DNA of 64,000 nt from an uncultured Lachnospiraceae bacterium (GTDB lineage Bacteria > Bacillota > Clostridia > Lachnospirales > Lachnospiraceae), in contig CATLGV010000005.1 in NCBI GenBank assembly GCA_949948735.1, positions 62,001 through 126,000 on the forward strand, read 5' to 3'. This document shows, piece by piece, positions 43,562-51,338 of this stretch. The notes beneath the pieces were generated by a model. It saw only the letters and a program-made list of their open reading frames with translations, searched no databases and was not told the origin of the DNA. Every line of letters starts with the position of its first letter. Position 1 is the stretch's first letter. The position numbers were made by a program, and so were the translations under genes.

Positions 43562-44749
43562 TTACGACGCCCTGTGTCCCCTATACAGCAGGTACAGGAC
43601 AAACCAGACCGCGAGAAAGCCGACGCCTGCCATGGAGAGGCCGACACCGACGAGGTCAACCAGAGCAGGCGCCGTCACGATTCCGAGAACCGCGCTGAGC
43701 ACGACGACAATTTGACGCAGGGCCATCACGCGTCCGAACACGCCTTTGTCAACCCGGCTCTGGAAAATCGTATTGGTGAAAATGGAAGAGCCCGTATTGA
43801 AGACGCCAATCAGGACATTCGCAGCAAAGCTCACAGCGAATATCCGCGTATTTCCCCACAGGACAAAGCTTGCGATCAGCAGGATGCACAATACGGCGTA
43901 TTGGGTGACATCCCCCAGTCCGGACTTTTCGAGGAGCTTTGTCACAACGGGCGCAAGCAGGCTTCCGATTGCCATCGCATATGTAAAATATACGATGCCG
44001 CCGGGGCCGATTCCCAGAATCCTGTCCGCGACATAGATCTTGTCGATTTCGTAGAATCGGCCCATGACGCCGAAGAAAACGCTGGTCAGCATGACGAGCC
44101 TGACAACGGGCAGCCTCCGGATTTCGGCGATGCCTTCCCGGGCAAAGCGCAGCAGTGTAAACTCGACTTTTCCGGTTTCCCTTTTCTCATAGCGGTAGGG
44201 CAGCAGGCACATGATACCGGCAGCCGCGATAAAGGTCGCGGCATCGATGGCATAGAGAAGCCGCGTGCCTGAGAGGCTGTACAGGAGTCCCCCGACGCCG
44301 GGGCCGGCCAGCATAATCACGGTGCCTGTTACAGAAAAGATATTATTGGCGTCCGTCAGGTCATTTTTGTCGATTAACTCGGACATCAGCCCCATCTGTG
44401 CCATATTATCGACATCGCTGGTTCCCTGCAGGATAAAAATCAGCACATAGGCCAGCAGCATATATTTTCCGTTTGTAAACACGAAGGACAGCATCAGCGC
44501 CGCGCTCAGCAGATAGACGTAGATGCTGACTTTTTTGCGATTGAATCGATCCACAACGACGCCCGACAGAAACTGGCACGGAATCCGGATAAGCGCTCTG
44601 ATCAGCCACATGCCGGCCACGCCGGCCAGGGAGCCGGACAACTCATACACAGACAGGGTAATCGCCAGCGCGTAGAGACTGTCGCCAAAGGACGATATAA
44701 TGGTGGCAAAGACCAGAATCCGGAAGCTTTTGTTTTTCAATAAGTTCAT
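43562..44749 (-). CDS. MFS transporter
   Basis: About 395 residues and roughly twelve helices, of the enterobactin/macrolide-exporter-like MFS_3 group. The first helix pair has FATIISSFGDSLYALAITL, and the loop motif VVDRFNRKKVSIY near 60 matches the conserved loop 2-3 sequence. ATG 44749 is preferred over a start 84 bases earlier because it fits the usual N-terminus (LLKNKSFRIL). Direction of transport is likely outward; substrate unknown. It is convergent with the GNAT gene. Confidence 0.85.
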   Translation of the reverse strand: MNLLKNKSFRILVFATIISSFGDSLYALAITLSVYELSGSLAGVAGMWLIRALIRIPCQFLSGVVVDRFNRKKVSIYVYLLSAALMLSFVFTNGKYMLLAYVLIFILQGTSDVDNMAQMGLMSELIDKNDLTDANNIFSVTGTVIMLAGPGVGGLLYSLSGTRLLYAIDAATFIAAAGIMCLLPYRYEKRETGKVEFTLLRFAREGIAEIRRLPVVRLVMLTSVFFGVMGRFYEIDKIYVADRILGIGPGGIVYFTYAMAIGSLLAPVVTKLLEKSGLGDVTQYAVLCILLIASFVLWGNTRIFAVSFAANVLIGVFNTGSSIFTNTIFQSRVDKGVFGRVMALRQIVVVLSAVLGIVTAPALVDLVGVGLSMAGVGFLAVWFVLYLLYRGHRAS

Positions 44750-44947
44750 AGAAGCGGGTTCCTCACTTTCAAGGGAAGGCGGCATTGTATAAAATGCCTT
44801 TTGTTGACGGCGGCGTAAGGTCATTATAGGCATGCCGTCAAAGAAATAAAAGGCTTTTATTTCCTTTTTTTCTGTGCTATAATTTGAGTGTAAGGAAGCA
44901 GGTTCTTCCGCGGCGGGGTTGATTTATTAAAAAAATATAAAAAACGT

Positions 44948-44976
44948 TTGACAATCCGAATATCCGGTGATATGAT
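44948..44976 (+). promoter_or_regulatory. Promoter of the amt gene
   Basis: TTGACA and TATGAT are 17 bp apart. Transcription would start near 44983, just before the hairpin unit. Confidence 0.8.
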
Positions 44977-44993
44977 AAGGAACGTAAAGCGAA

Positions 44994-45025
44994 GGCGCTA
45001 TGGGTAGTACCCATGGCGCCTTTTT
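44994..45025 (+). terminator. Leader terminator/attenuator before amt
   Basis: GGCGC-T-ATGGGT and ACCCAT-G-GCGCC form a long stem with AGT at the tip, followed by five T, between the promoter and the amt start. Flanking AACG (44981) and GCGTT (45026) can pair outside it. A terminator within the leader suggests conditional readthrough. Confidence 0.7.
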
Positions 45026-45082
45026 GCGTTACGGGAGAAAGCAAGGCAGCTGCTTGCAATCATAGCATGAGGAGGAAAAATT

Positions 45083-46831
45083 ATGACTGAAGAGATTTTG
45101 AGCGTTATAAACGGTGAAGTGTTTGGCGTATGGTTTCTGATCGGCGCCGCGCTGGTGTTCTGGATGCAGGCAGGCTTTGCAATGGTCGAGGCGGGGTTTA
45201 CAAGGGCAAAGAACACGGGAAATATCATAATGAAGAATCTGATGGATTTTTGCATCGGTACCTGTACTTTCATTTTAATCGGGTTCAGCTTACTGCTTGG
45301 CGAGGATCTGCTGGGGTTCATCGGAAAGCCGGGGTTTGACATTTTTACGTCTTATGCGGATTTTGACTGGTCAAATTTCGTATTCAATCTGGTATTCTGC
45401 GCGACGACGGCGACCATTGTTTCCGGCGCGATGGCAGAGCGGACGAAGTTCCTTTCCTACTGCGTGTATTCCGGCGTGATTTCCGCGCTGATCTATCCGA
45501 TAGAGGCGCATTGGATCTGGGGCGGCGGCTGGCTGGCGCAGATGGGCTTCCATGATTTTGCAGGCTCCTGCGCGATACATATGGTAGGCGGCATTTCCGC
45601 GCTGATTGGCGCGAAGCTGCTCGGGCCCCGTATCGGTAAGTTTACAAAGAATAAAGAGGGCAGGATTACGAAGGTCAACGCCTTTCCGGGACACAATCTG
45701 ACGATTGGCGCGCTGGGCGTATTTATCCTGTGGCTTGGCTGGTACGGCTTTAACGGGGCGGCATGTACGACGGTAGAGCAGCTTGGCTCGGTATTTGTGA
45801 CGACGACGATTGCGCCCGCAATCGCGACGGTGGTATGTATGGTTTTCACATGGATGAAATACGGCAAGCCGGATATTTCGATGTGTTTGAACGCTTCCCT
45901 TGCGGGGCTCGTGGCGATTACGGCGCCCTGCGATGTGACGGATGCGTTCGGCGCGATTGTCATCGGCGCAGTGGCCGGACTGCTGGTGGTATTCGGCGTA
46001 TGGCTGCTGGATTATAAGCTGCGGATTGACGATCCTGTCGGCGCGGTGGCGGTACACTGTATGAACGGAATCTGGGGAACGATAGCAGTCGGGTTATTCG
46101 CGACGACGTCGGCTCCCGGAAACGATACGTATACCGGTTTGTTTTACGGCGGCGGCCTGGGGCTTCTGGGCACACAGCTTATCGGGATGTTTGCCGTTAT
46201 CGCGTGGACAGCGGTGACGATTACAATTGTATTTCTGGCAATTAAAGCGATTTTCGGCCTTCGTGTTTCCGAGGAGGAGGAAATCATAGGGCTTGACGCG
46301 ACAGAGCACGGGCTGCCCTCCGCGTACGCCGGATTTAGCATGATGGATATTTCAAATACAATGATTATGGAAGAAAACGAGAATACGCAGCTTGGCGTCG
46401 ACGAGTACGACAAGGCCTCCGAGGCGCAGAAGAACGCGGCCGTGAAGGTGGCGCAGGCGCCGCTTGCATCCGCCACAGGCATTTACAAGGTGGTTATTAT
46501 CGCAAAGCTTTCCAGATACGACGTGCTGCGCAAGGCAATGAACGATATTGGCGTGACGGGCATGACCGTCACGCAGGTTATGGGCTGCGGCATCCAGAAG
46601 GGCGCAGGCGAGCGTTACCGCGGCGCGGAGGTGGATGCGACGCTGCTGCCGAAGGTAAAGGTTGAGGTGGTCGTGGCCAGCATTCCGGTGGATACGGTCA
46701 TCGAGACGGCAAAGCGCGTCCTGTATACGGGTCATATCGGCGACGGCAAGATTTTTGTATACAATGTAGATAAGGTTGTGAAGATTCGAACCGGCGAGGA
46801 GGACTTGTCCGCGCTCGCCGATGTAGAGTAG
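45083..46831 (+). CDS. amt: Ammonium transporter fused to a PII (GlnB/GlnK) domain
   Basis: A 582-residue fusion. Residues 1-405 form an Amt channel of about eleven helices: FWMQAGFAMVEAGFTRAKN near 30, AHWIWGGGWLAQMG near 140, and CMNGIWGTIAVGLF near 328. Residues about 470-582 are a PII domain: YKVVIIAKLSRYDVLRKAM, the T-loop YRGAEVDATLLPKVKVEVVV, and TGHIGDGKIFVYNV. In separate systems PII plugs Amt when nitrogen is ample. The T-loop Tyr that is uridylylated in enteric proteins is Val here, so that modification is not expected. Ammonium import under attenuator control is likely. Confidence 0.93.
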   Translation: MTEEILSVINGEVFGVWFLIGAALVFWMQAGFAMVEAGFTRAKNTGNIIMKNLMDFCIGTCTFILIGFSLLLGEDLLGFIGKPGFDIFTSYADFDWSNFVFNLVFCATTATIVSGAMAERTKFLSYCVYSGVISALIYPIEAHWIWGGGWLAQMGFHDFAGSCAIHMVGGISALIGAKLLGPRIGKFTKNKEGRITKVNAFPGHNLTIGALGVFILWLGWYGFNGAACTTVEQLGSVFVTTTIAPAIATVVCMVFTWMKYGKPDISMCLNASLAGLVAITAPCDVTDAFGAIVIGAVAGLLVVFGVWLLDYKLRIDDPVGAVAVHCMNGIWGTIAVGLFATTSAPGNDTYTGLFYGGGLGLLGTQLIGMFAVIAWTAVTITIVFLAIKAIFGLRVSEEEEIIGLDATEHGLPSAYAGFSMMDISNTMIMEENENTQLGVDEYDKASEAQKNAAVKVAQAPLASATGIYKVVIIAKLSRYDVLRKAMNDIGVTGMTVTQVMGCGIQKGAGERYRGAEVDATLLPKVKVEVVVASIPVDTVIETAKRVLYTGHIGDGKIFVYNVDKVVKIRTGEEDLSALADVE

Positions 46832-46837
46832 TTCTCC

Positions 46838-47776
46838 CTATTCACAAAGCGCCTGTTCGCGCAGCAGACTGCCCACAGCCGCTTTATAATCCGCAAAGCT
46901 GTTTGCTTTGCGGATTTTTTTCAGGTATTTGTCCGGATTGGTAAAGCTCCGGATCAGATACGTCCACAGGTCTTTCATTTTATATAATACGGGCGTTTCG
47001 CCGGACATTGCCGCTGCGTAGTCCTCAAAAAGTGTGTCGTGAAAGGCTTTTATCGCAGCCTTGTCGGGCGCGGCATCCGGTTCGCGGCGCAGCTTTCGGA
47101 CAAGGTACGGGTCTTTGAGAATACCGCGGCCAAGCATGACGCGGGAAACGTCCGGCATCTCCGTGCACAGCGCCGTGTAATCTCCGGGCGTATGGATGTC
47201 GCCGTTATAGCAGAGCGGCGTTTGCAGCGTATTCTGCGCCTTTTGATAGGCGGACCTGTGGGGCGTTCCCTTATACTGCTCCTGCTGGAGGCGGGGATGG
47301 ATTATGAGCTCTTCGATCGGGTATTTCTGATAGATTTCAAGCAGCCTGTCCCATTCCTCCTCAGAAGAGATGCCGATGCGGGTTTTGATGGAAATGTCCA
47401 GCGGACATTTTTCAAATATGGTATATAAAAATTCGTCGAGCTGACGCAGCACGCCAAGGAAGCCGGCGCCGCGCTTTCTTGCGGTTACAGTGCCCGAGGG
47501 GCATCCGAGGTTGAGATTGACGGACGAATAGCCGTAGGCCGCAAGCTGCGCGGCAATGTCGAGAAATTCGTCCGCGCGGTTGGTCAGAATCTGAGGCACC
47601 ATCGTCATGCCCTCGTTGTGCTCGGGAAGGATTTCATTGACCTCCCGGCTGTTGAGCCTTCTGCTTGCGATAAACGGGGTGAAATATTTGTCGATGCCGC
47701 TAAAATAACGGTGGTAGGCGCGGCGGTAGATATAAGTGGTGAGCCCCTCCATCGGGGCGAGGTAAAATGTAGTCAT
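46838..47776 (-). CDS. tRNA-dihydrouridine synthase
   Basis: A 312-residue Dus flavoenzyme that reduces uridine in tRNA. It begins FYLAPMEGLTTYIYRRA and has the catalytic Cys in NLNLGCPSGTVTARKRGAGF near 95, then SIKTRIGISSEEEW and LIIHPRLQQEQYKG. CYNGDIHTPGDY near 195 and VMLGRGILKDPYLVRKL near 222 bind FMN. Its 3' end contains, on the other strand, the terminator of the convergent amt gene. Confidence 0.93.
   Translation of the reverse strand: MTTFYLAPMEGLTTYIYRRAYHRYFSGIDKYFTPFIASRRLNSREVNEILPEHNEGMTMVPQILTNRADEFLDIAAQLAAYGYSSVNLNLGCPSGTVTARKRGAGFLGVLRQLDEFLYTIFEKCPLDISIKTRIGISSEEEWDRLLEIYQKYPIEELIIHPRLQQEQYKGTPHRSAYQKAQNTLQTPLCYNGDIHTPGDYTALCTEMPDVSRVMLGRGILKDPYLVRKLRREPDAAPDKAAIKAFHDTLFEDYAAAMSGETPVLYKMKDLWTYLIRSFTNPDKYLKKIRKANSFADYKAAVGSLLREQALCE
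46888..46921 (+). terminator. amt terminator inside the convergent dus gene
   Basis: AATCCGCAAAGC and GCTTTGCGGATT form a 12-bp perfect stem around TGTTT, with seven T in all. It lies 57 bp past the amt stop, inside the dus coding sequence on the opposite strand. Confidence 0.88.
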
Positions 47777-47843
47777 AGGGTGGCCTGCTTTCTGTCTGCT
47801 GGATTGTATCAGCGCTTTCTCGGTGCATTATAAAAATGGGGCG

Positions 47844-48314
47844 TTATCCGATGATATACTTCATCGGCGTAAAACGAATGCCATCCGCTTCCTGTTCATC
47901 GGACTGCGGCTTAAAGCCGATGTGAAGATAAAAGGGCTTACCATACGGCGATGCGTTTACGGTAATCTCCCGCGGCGTCGGACGGTCCTTCAAAATGTCT
48001 GACAGCATGTACTCAAAAAGCAAGGTGGCGACGCCCTGACGCTGATATTCTTTTTTTGTGAATACCAGGTTCATATGTGTCCGGTTTGACCGCATGCCGA
48101 TAATGCCGATGATTTTGCCTTTATCAAATGCTGCATATATAGGGTACACCCCTTGTTCGCATTTGGAGATAAATGCCTCGTTTTTAATGATATGCCGGAA
48201 TGCTTCAATCCCTTCCGGCTTATAGTCCGGCGCTTCAAACTGCATAAAAACTTCCAATGCCAGGGCAAGCGCTTCTTTTACTTCACTGCTGGTTATTCTT
48301 CGTATATCATACAT
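47844..48314 (-). CDS. GNAT N-acetyltransferase
   Basis: A 156-residue GNAT protein: RRITSSEVKEALALALEVF at the start, the acetyl-CoA loop FTKKEYQRQGVATLLFEYM near 90, and VNASPYGKPFYLHIGFKP near 120. Substrate unknown. The start codon is served by GGAG in a leader repeat shared with cysK, which is the most interesting feature of this gene. Confidence 0.88.
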   Translation of the reverse strand: MYDIRRITSSEVKEALALALEVFMQFEAPDYKPEGIEAFRHIIKNEAFISKCEQGVYPIYAAFDKGKIIGIIGMRSNRTHMNLVFTKKEYQRQGVATLLFEYMLSDILKDRPTPREITVNASPYGKPFYLHIGFKPQSDEQEADGIRFTPMKYIIG

Positions 48315-48384
48315 CGTTTTTTCTCCGTTTCTTCGCTGCCTTAATGGCTCAGCTTTGTTGAGACTATGCGTATTAACGAGTTTG
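48315..48384 (-). repeat. Interspersed leader repeat, copy 2 (before GNAT gene)
   Basis: Read on the minus strand, ACTCGTTAATACGCATAGTC through GGAGAAAAAA matches the block at 23786-23846 with a few substitutions and sits at the same distance from a start codon. Confidence 0.8.
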
Positions 48385-48497
48385 TGTCAGGTTATTTGCC
48401 TTTGCGGTGTGCCTGTGCTTATTCTATCACAGACAGGCGCACAAATCCATTTCATATTTGAATGTCGGTATCGTTTGACATCTGTTGGGCGATGGCA

Positions 48498-48534
48498 GTA
48501 TTTTGTAATTGGCAATGTTGGTATTTTGTAATTG
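48498..48534 (+). repeat. Direct repeat GTATTTTGTAATTG
   Basis: Two exact 14-bp copies (48498-48511 and 48521-48534) are 23 bp apart, about two helical turns, as expected for a regulator site. The 48385-48697 gap holds no gene. Confidence 0.6.
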
Positions 48535-48603
48535 TAATGGCAATATGGCGGCGCCTGTGATAAAATAATATAAAGGTGCTTTTTTGAACGCGGGAATTTT
48601 TAA

Positions 48604-48627
48604 TCTGATTTTAATCTTTCTCACATT
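48604..48627 (+). promoter_or_regulatory. PhoB-like direct repeats before the DUF4342 operon
   Basis: TTTAATCTGAT and TTTAATCTTTC recur with 11-bp spacing, the layout of OmpR/PhoB-family operators. The response regulator at 49333 is a candidate binder, giving autoregulation. Confidence 0.5.
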
Positions 48628-48699
48628 TTTGTTTAATTTTGGCGGGGTAGTATAAGGCTGTAAACAAAACAAGAAGCCAACAGAGAAAGGAAGACGATT

Positions 48700-49245
48700 A
48701 TGGATAATTTTGAAAAGGTTGAGAAATTAAAGGAAAAGGCAAACGTTTCTTACGAGGAAGCAAAGCAGGCGCTGGAGAACAGCAACTGGGATATTCTGGA
48801 CGCGATGATTTATCTGGAGCAGAATGGCAAGGTGAAGGGTCCCGAGCAGACCAGCTACTCGACGCAGAACGAGCACAGGGCGGTCTCCGTAGAGGTGGTG
48901 CAGGAGGGCGCGGAAAACAGGGCAAGCTTCGGCGACCTGATGCGGCGTTTCGGCAAGTGGTGCATGCGGTGGATTGAAAAGGGCAACCGCAACAGCTTCT
49001 GCGTGGAGAAGGAGAACAAGGAGGTTTTCCGGGTGCCGGTTACGCTGCTGGTGGTGCTGTTGTTCTTCGCATTCTGGGTAGTGCTCCCGTTGATGATTGT
49101 GGGGCTGTTCTTTAATATGCACTATCACTTTGCGGGGCCGGATATCAGAAGCGTAGACATTGACATCAACAAGGCGATGGACGGCGCGGCCAGCGCGGCG
49201 GAGAACATCAAGAGCGAGTTTACGAACGCGGTGAACAAGGAGTAA
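48700..49245 (+). CDS. DUF4342 protein with UBA-like N-terminus
   Basis: A 181-residue protein: a three-helix UBA/TS-N-like start (LKEKANVSYEEAKQALENSN, residues 10-45), a linker, a DUF4342 region, one membrane helix near 110-135 (VTLLVVLLFFAFWVVLPLM) and an outer tail. Function unknown. It is the first gene of a run with the two-component system (gap 87 bp), so it may be their target or accessory. Confidence 0.75.
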   Translation: MDNFEKVEKLKEKANVSYEEAKQALENSNWDILDAMIYLEQNGKVKGPEQTSYSTQNEHRAVSVEVVQEGAENRASFGDLMRRFGKWCMRWIEKGNRNSFCVEKENKEVFRVPVTLLVVLLFFAFWVVLPLMIVGLFFNMHYHFAGPDIRSVDIDINKAMDGAASAAENIKSEFTNAVNKE

Positions 49246-49332
49246 CGCTCTTTGCGATTGCGTGAAACAAGGGGGAAATGCCCTTTGGCGGAATGCATTT
49301 GAAGCAGGATTGAAAAAGGAAGGCAGGACGGC

Positions 49333-50019
49333 ATGGCGACGATTCTTGTGGTAGAGGATGAGGAAAAGATAGGACGTTTTTTGGAGCTGGAGCTGGTGCA
49401 CGAGGGATACCGGGTAATGAAGGCGGTAACCGGCAGGGAAGGGCTGGAGAAGGCGGAGAGCGGGCAGGCGGATCTGATGGTGCTGGACGTGATGCTGCCG
49501 GAGCTCAACGGCTTTGAGGTGCTCAGGAGGCTTCGAAAAACCTCCGACATGCCTGTCATTATGCTGACGGCAAGGGATGAGGTCATGGACAAGGTCGCGG
49601 GGCTTGACGGCGGCGCGGACGATTATATGACAAAGCCCTTTGCCATAGAGGAGCTGCTCGCCCGGATTCGCCTTGCGCTGAAAAAGCGCGCGGGGACAGC
49701 GGCGGCTGCAGACAAGAATCTTCTTTCCTGCGGTGCGCTTACGCTGGACGCGGCGCGCTACGAGGTTCGCTACGACGGGAAGCTGGTGGAGCTGACGCAT
49801 CGGGAGTTTGAGCTTCTGCGGGTGCTGCTGGAGAATAAGAATATCGTCATTTCAAGGGATACGCTGCTGGAGAAGGTCTGCGGCTACGACTACATGGGCG
49901 AGACCAATGTGATTGACGTCTATGTGCGGTATCTGCGCAGCAAGCTGGATGACGTATACGGAATCAGGCTGATTCAGACAGTGCGCGGCGTGGGATATTG
50001 TATAAAGGATGGACAGTAA
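49333..50019 (+). CDS. OmpR-family response regulator
   Basis: A 228-residue regulator. VVEDEEKIGRFLELEL starts the receiver; the phospho-acceptor Asp is in MVLDVMLPELNGF near 52 and the Lys in MLTARDEVMDKV, where the family Lys lies in DYMTKPF near 101. The winged helix contains LTHREFELLRVL and ends TVRGVGYCIKDG. It overlaps its kinase start (TAATG). Confidence 0.93.
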   Translation: MATILVVEDEEKIGRFLELELVHEGYRVMKAVTGREGLEKAESGQADLMVLDVMLPELNGFEVLRRLRKTSDMPVIMLTARDEVMDKVAGLDGGADDYMTKPFAIEELLARIRLALKKRAGTAAAADKNLLSCGALTLDAARYEVRYDGKLVELTHREFELLRVLLENKNIVISRDTLLEKVCGYDYMGETNVIDVYVRYLRSKLDDVYGIRLIQTVRGVGYCIKDGQ

Positions 50020-51323
50020 TGGGAAATAAGGCGGAAAACATAAAAACAGAATCCGTAAAGGTGACCTCGATTGCCCGGAAAATCAATTTGCAGAATGCAT
50101 GCCGGAGAGCGGTATCGTATTTGCAGGTTGATTTTTTTGTATGCCTTTTGCTGACGCTGGTATTTGTATACGGGATGGACGTTCAGGAGGCAGGGGAGTT
50201 CTCCTTTGATTATGACAGGTATGTCATATGGGGAGAGACCCTGAAGGAGGCTGTCTACCGTGTGGAAACGGACGGAGGCGTCTTGGTTTATACGGTGGAA
50301 ATCGGACAATGGCTGCGATGGCTTCGGTGGGTGGGCGTTTGCGTCTGCATTGCGGAGCTGCTGCAGGTGATTGATGAGCTTGCGCATGGAACGGCGCGGG
50401 TCAGAAGGCATTTAAAGCCGCTCAATGAGATTGCCCTGCAGGCTCAGGCGCTGAGCGAGCAGGTGTTTGACGAGACGAAATACCATAGTCTGGAGGATGC
50501 GATTTCGAATTTTAAGGTGGAGACGATGGACGCGGGCATTCATATGCACGACAAGGATCTGATGGGCATTGAGGCGGCGCTCAACGGGCTGCTGGAGCGG
50601 ATACGCGCCTCGTATAAGCAGCAGACGCAGTTTGTGTCGGATGCTTCGCATGAGCTGCGCACGCCGATTGCCGTTATTCAGGGGTATGTGAATATGCTCG
50701 ACCGCTGGGGGAAGGAGGACGAGGCGATTCTGTCCGAGTCCATCGAGGCGATTAAGAATGAAGCCGGCCATATGCAGAAGCTCGTGGAGCAGCTGCTGTT
50801 TCTGGCGCGCGGAGACGCCAACAGGCAAAGCCTTGACAAAAAGCGGCTTTGCCTGAACGACATGATGAGGGAGGTCTATGAGGAGTCCCTGATGATCGAT
50901 GAAAAGCACCATTACAAATATGAAGAAAACGGGTGCGTCTATGTATTCGGGGACAGCGATATGCTCAAGCAGTCCGCGCGGATTTTGATTGACAATGCCG
51001 CCAAATACACAAAAGAAGGAGAGGAGATTGTGATACGGGCAGGGGAATGGAAGGACGGATCTCCCTTTTTTGGTATTCAGGACAACGGCATCGGGATGGC
51101 GTCGCAGGACGTCATCCATGTATTCGACCGTTTTTACCGCGCAGATGCGGTGCGAAACAGTAAGACCGGCGGTACCGGCCTGGGGCTTTCCATTGCGAAA
51201 TGGATTATTGACCGCCATCAGGCATACTGCGATATTGTAAGCCGCCAGGAGCTGGGTACGCGGTTTTGCGTTATTTTTCCGAAGCTGGCGCATGATAATG
51301 ACAATGCGCAGGTGAGCGTCTGA
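50019..51323 (+). CDS. Sensor histidine kinase
   Basis: A 434-residue kinase. TM1 is near residues 38-55 and TM2 near 105-125, with a small sensor loop of about 45 residues between them. The H-box is SDASHELRTPIAVI near 208, the N-box LIDNAAKYTKEGEE near 325, G1 QDNGIGMASQDV and G2 GGTGLGLSIAKW. A HAMP-like linker precedes the H-box. It overlaps the response-regulator stop. The signal is probably in or near the membrane, given the short loop. Confidence 0.92.
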   Translation: MGNKAENIKTESVKVTSIARKINLQNACRRAVSYLQVDFFVCLLLTLVFVYGMDVQEAGEFSFDYDRYVIWGETLKEAVYRVETDGGVLVYTVEIGQWLRWLRWVGVCVCIAELLQVIDELAHGTARVRRHLKPLNEIALQAQALSEQVFDETKYHSLEDAISNFKVETMDAGIHMHDKDLMGIEAALNGLLERIRASYKQQTQFVSDASHELRTPIAVIQGYVNMLDRWGKEDEAILSESIEAIKNEAGHMQKLVEQLLFLARGDANRQSLDKKRLCLNDMMREVYEESLMIDEKHHYKYEENGCVYVFGDSDMLKQSARILIDNAAKYTKEGEEIVIRAGEWKDGSPFFGIQDNGIGMASQDVIHVFDRFYRADAVRNSKTGGTGLGLSIAKWIIDRHQAYCDIVSRQELGTRFCVIFPKLAHDNDNAQVSV

Positions 51324-51338
51324 GCGGGCGGCATAAGA

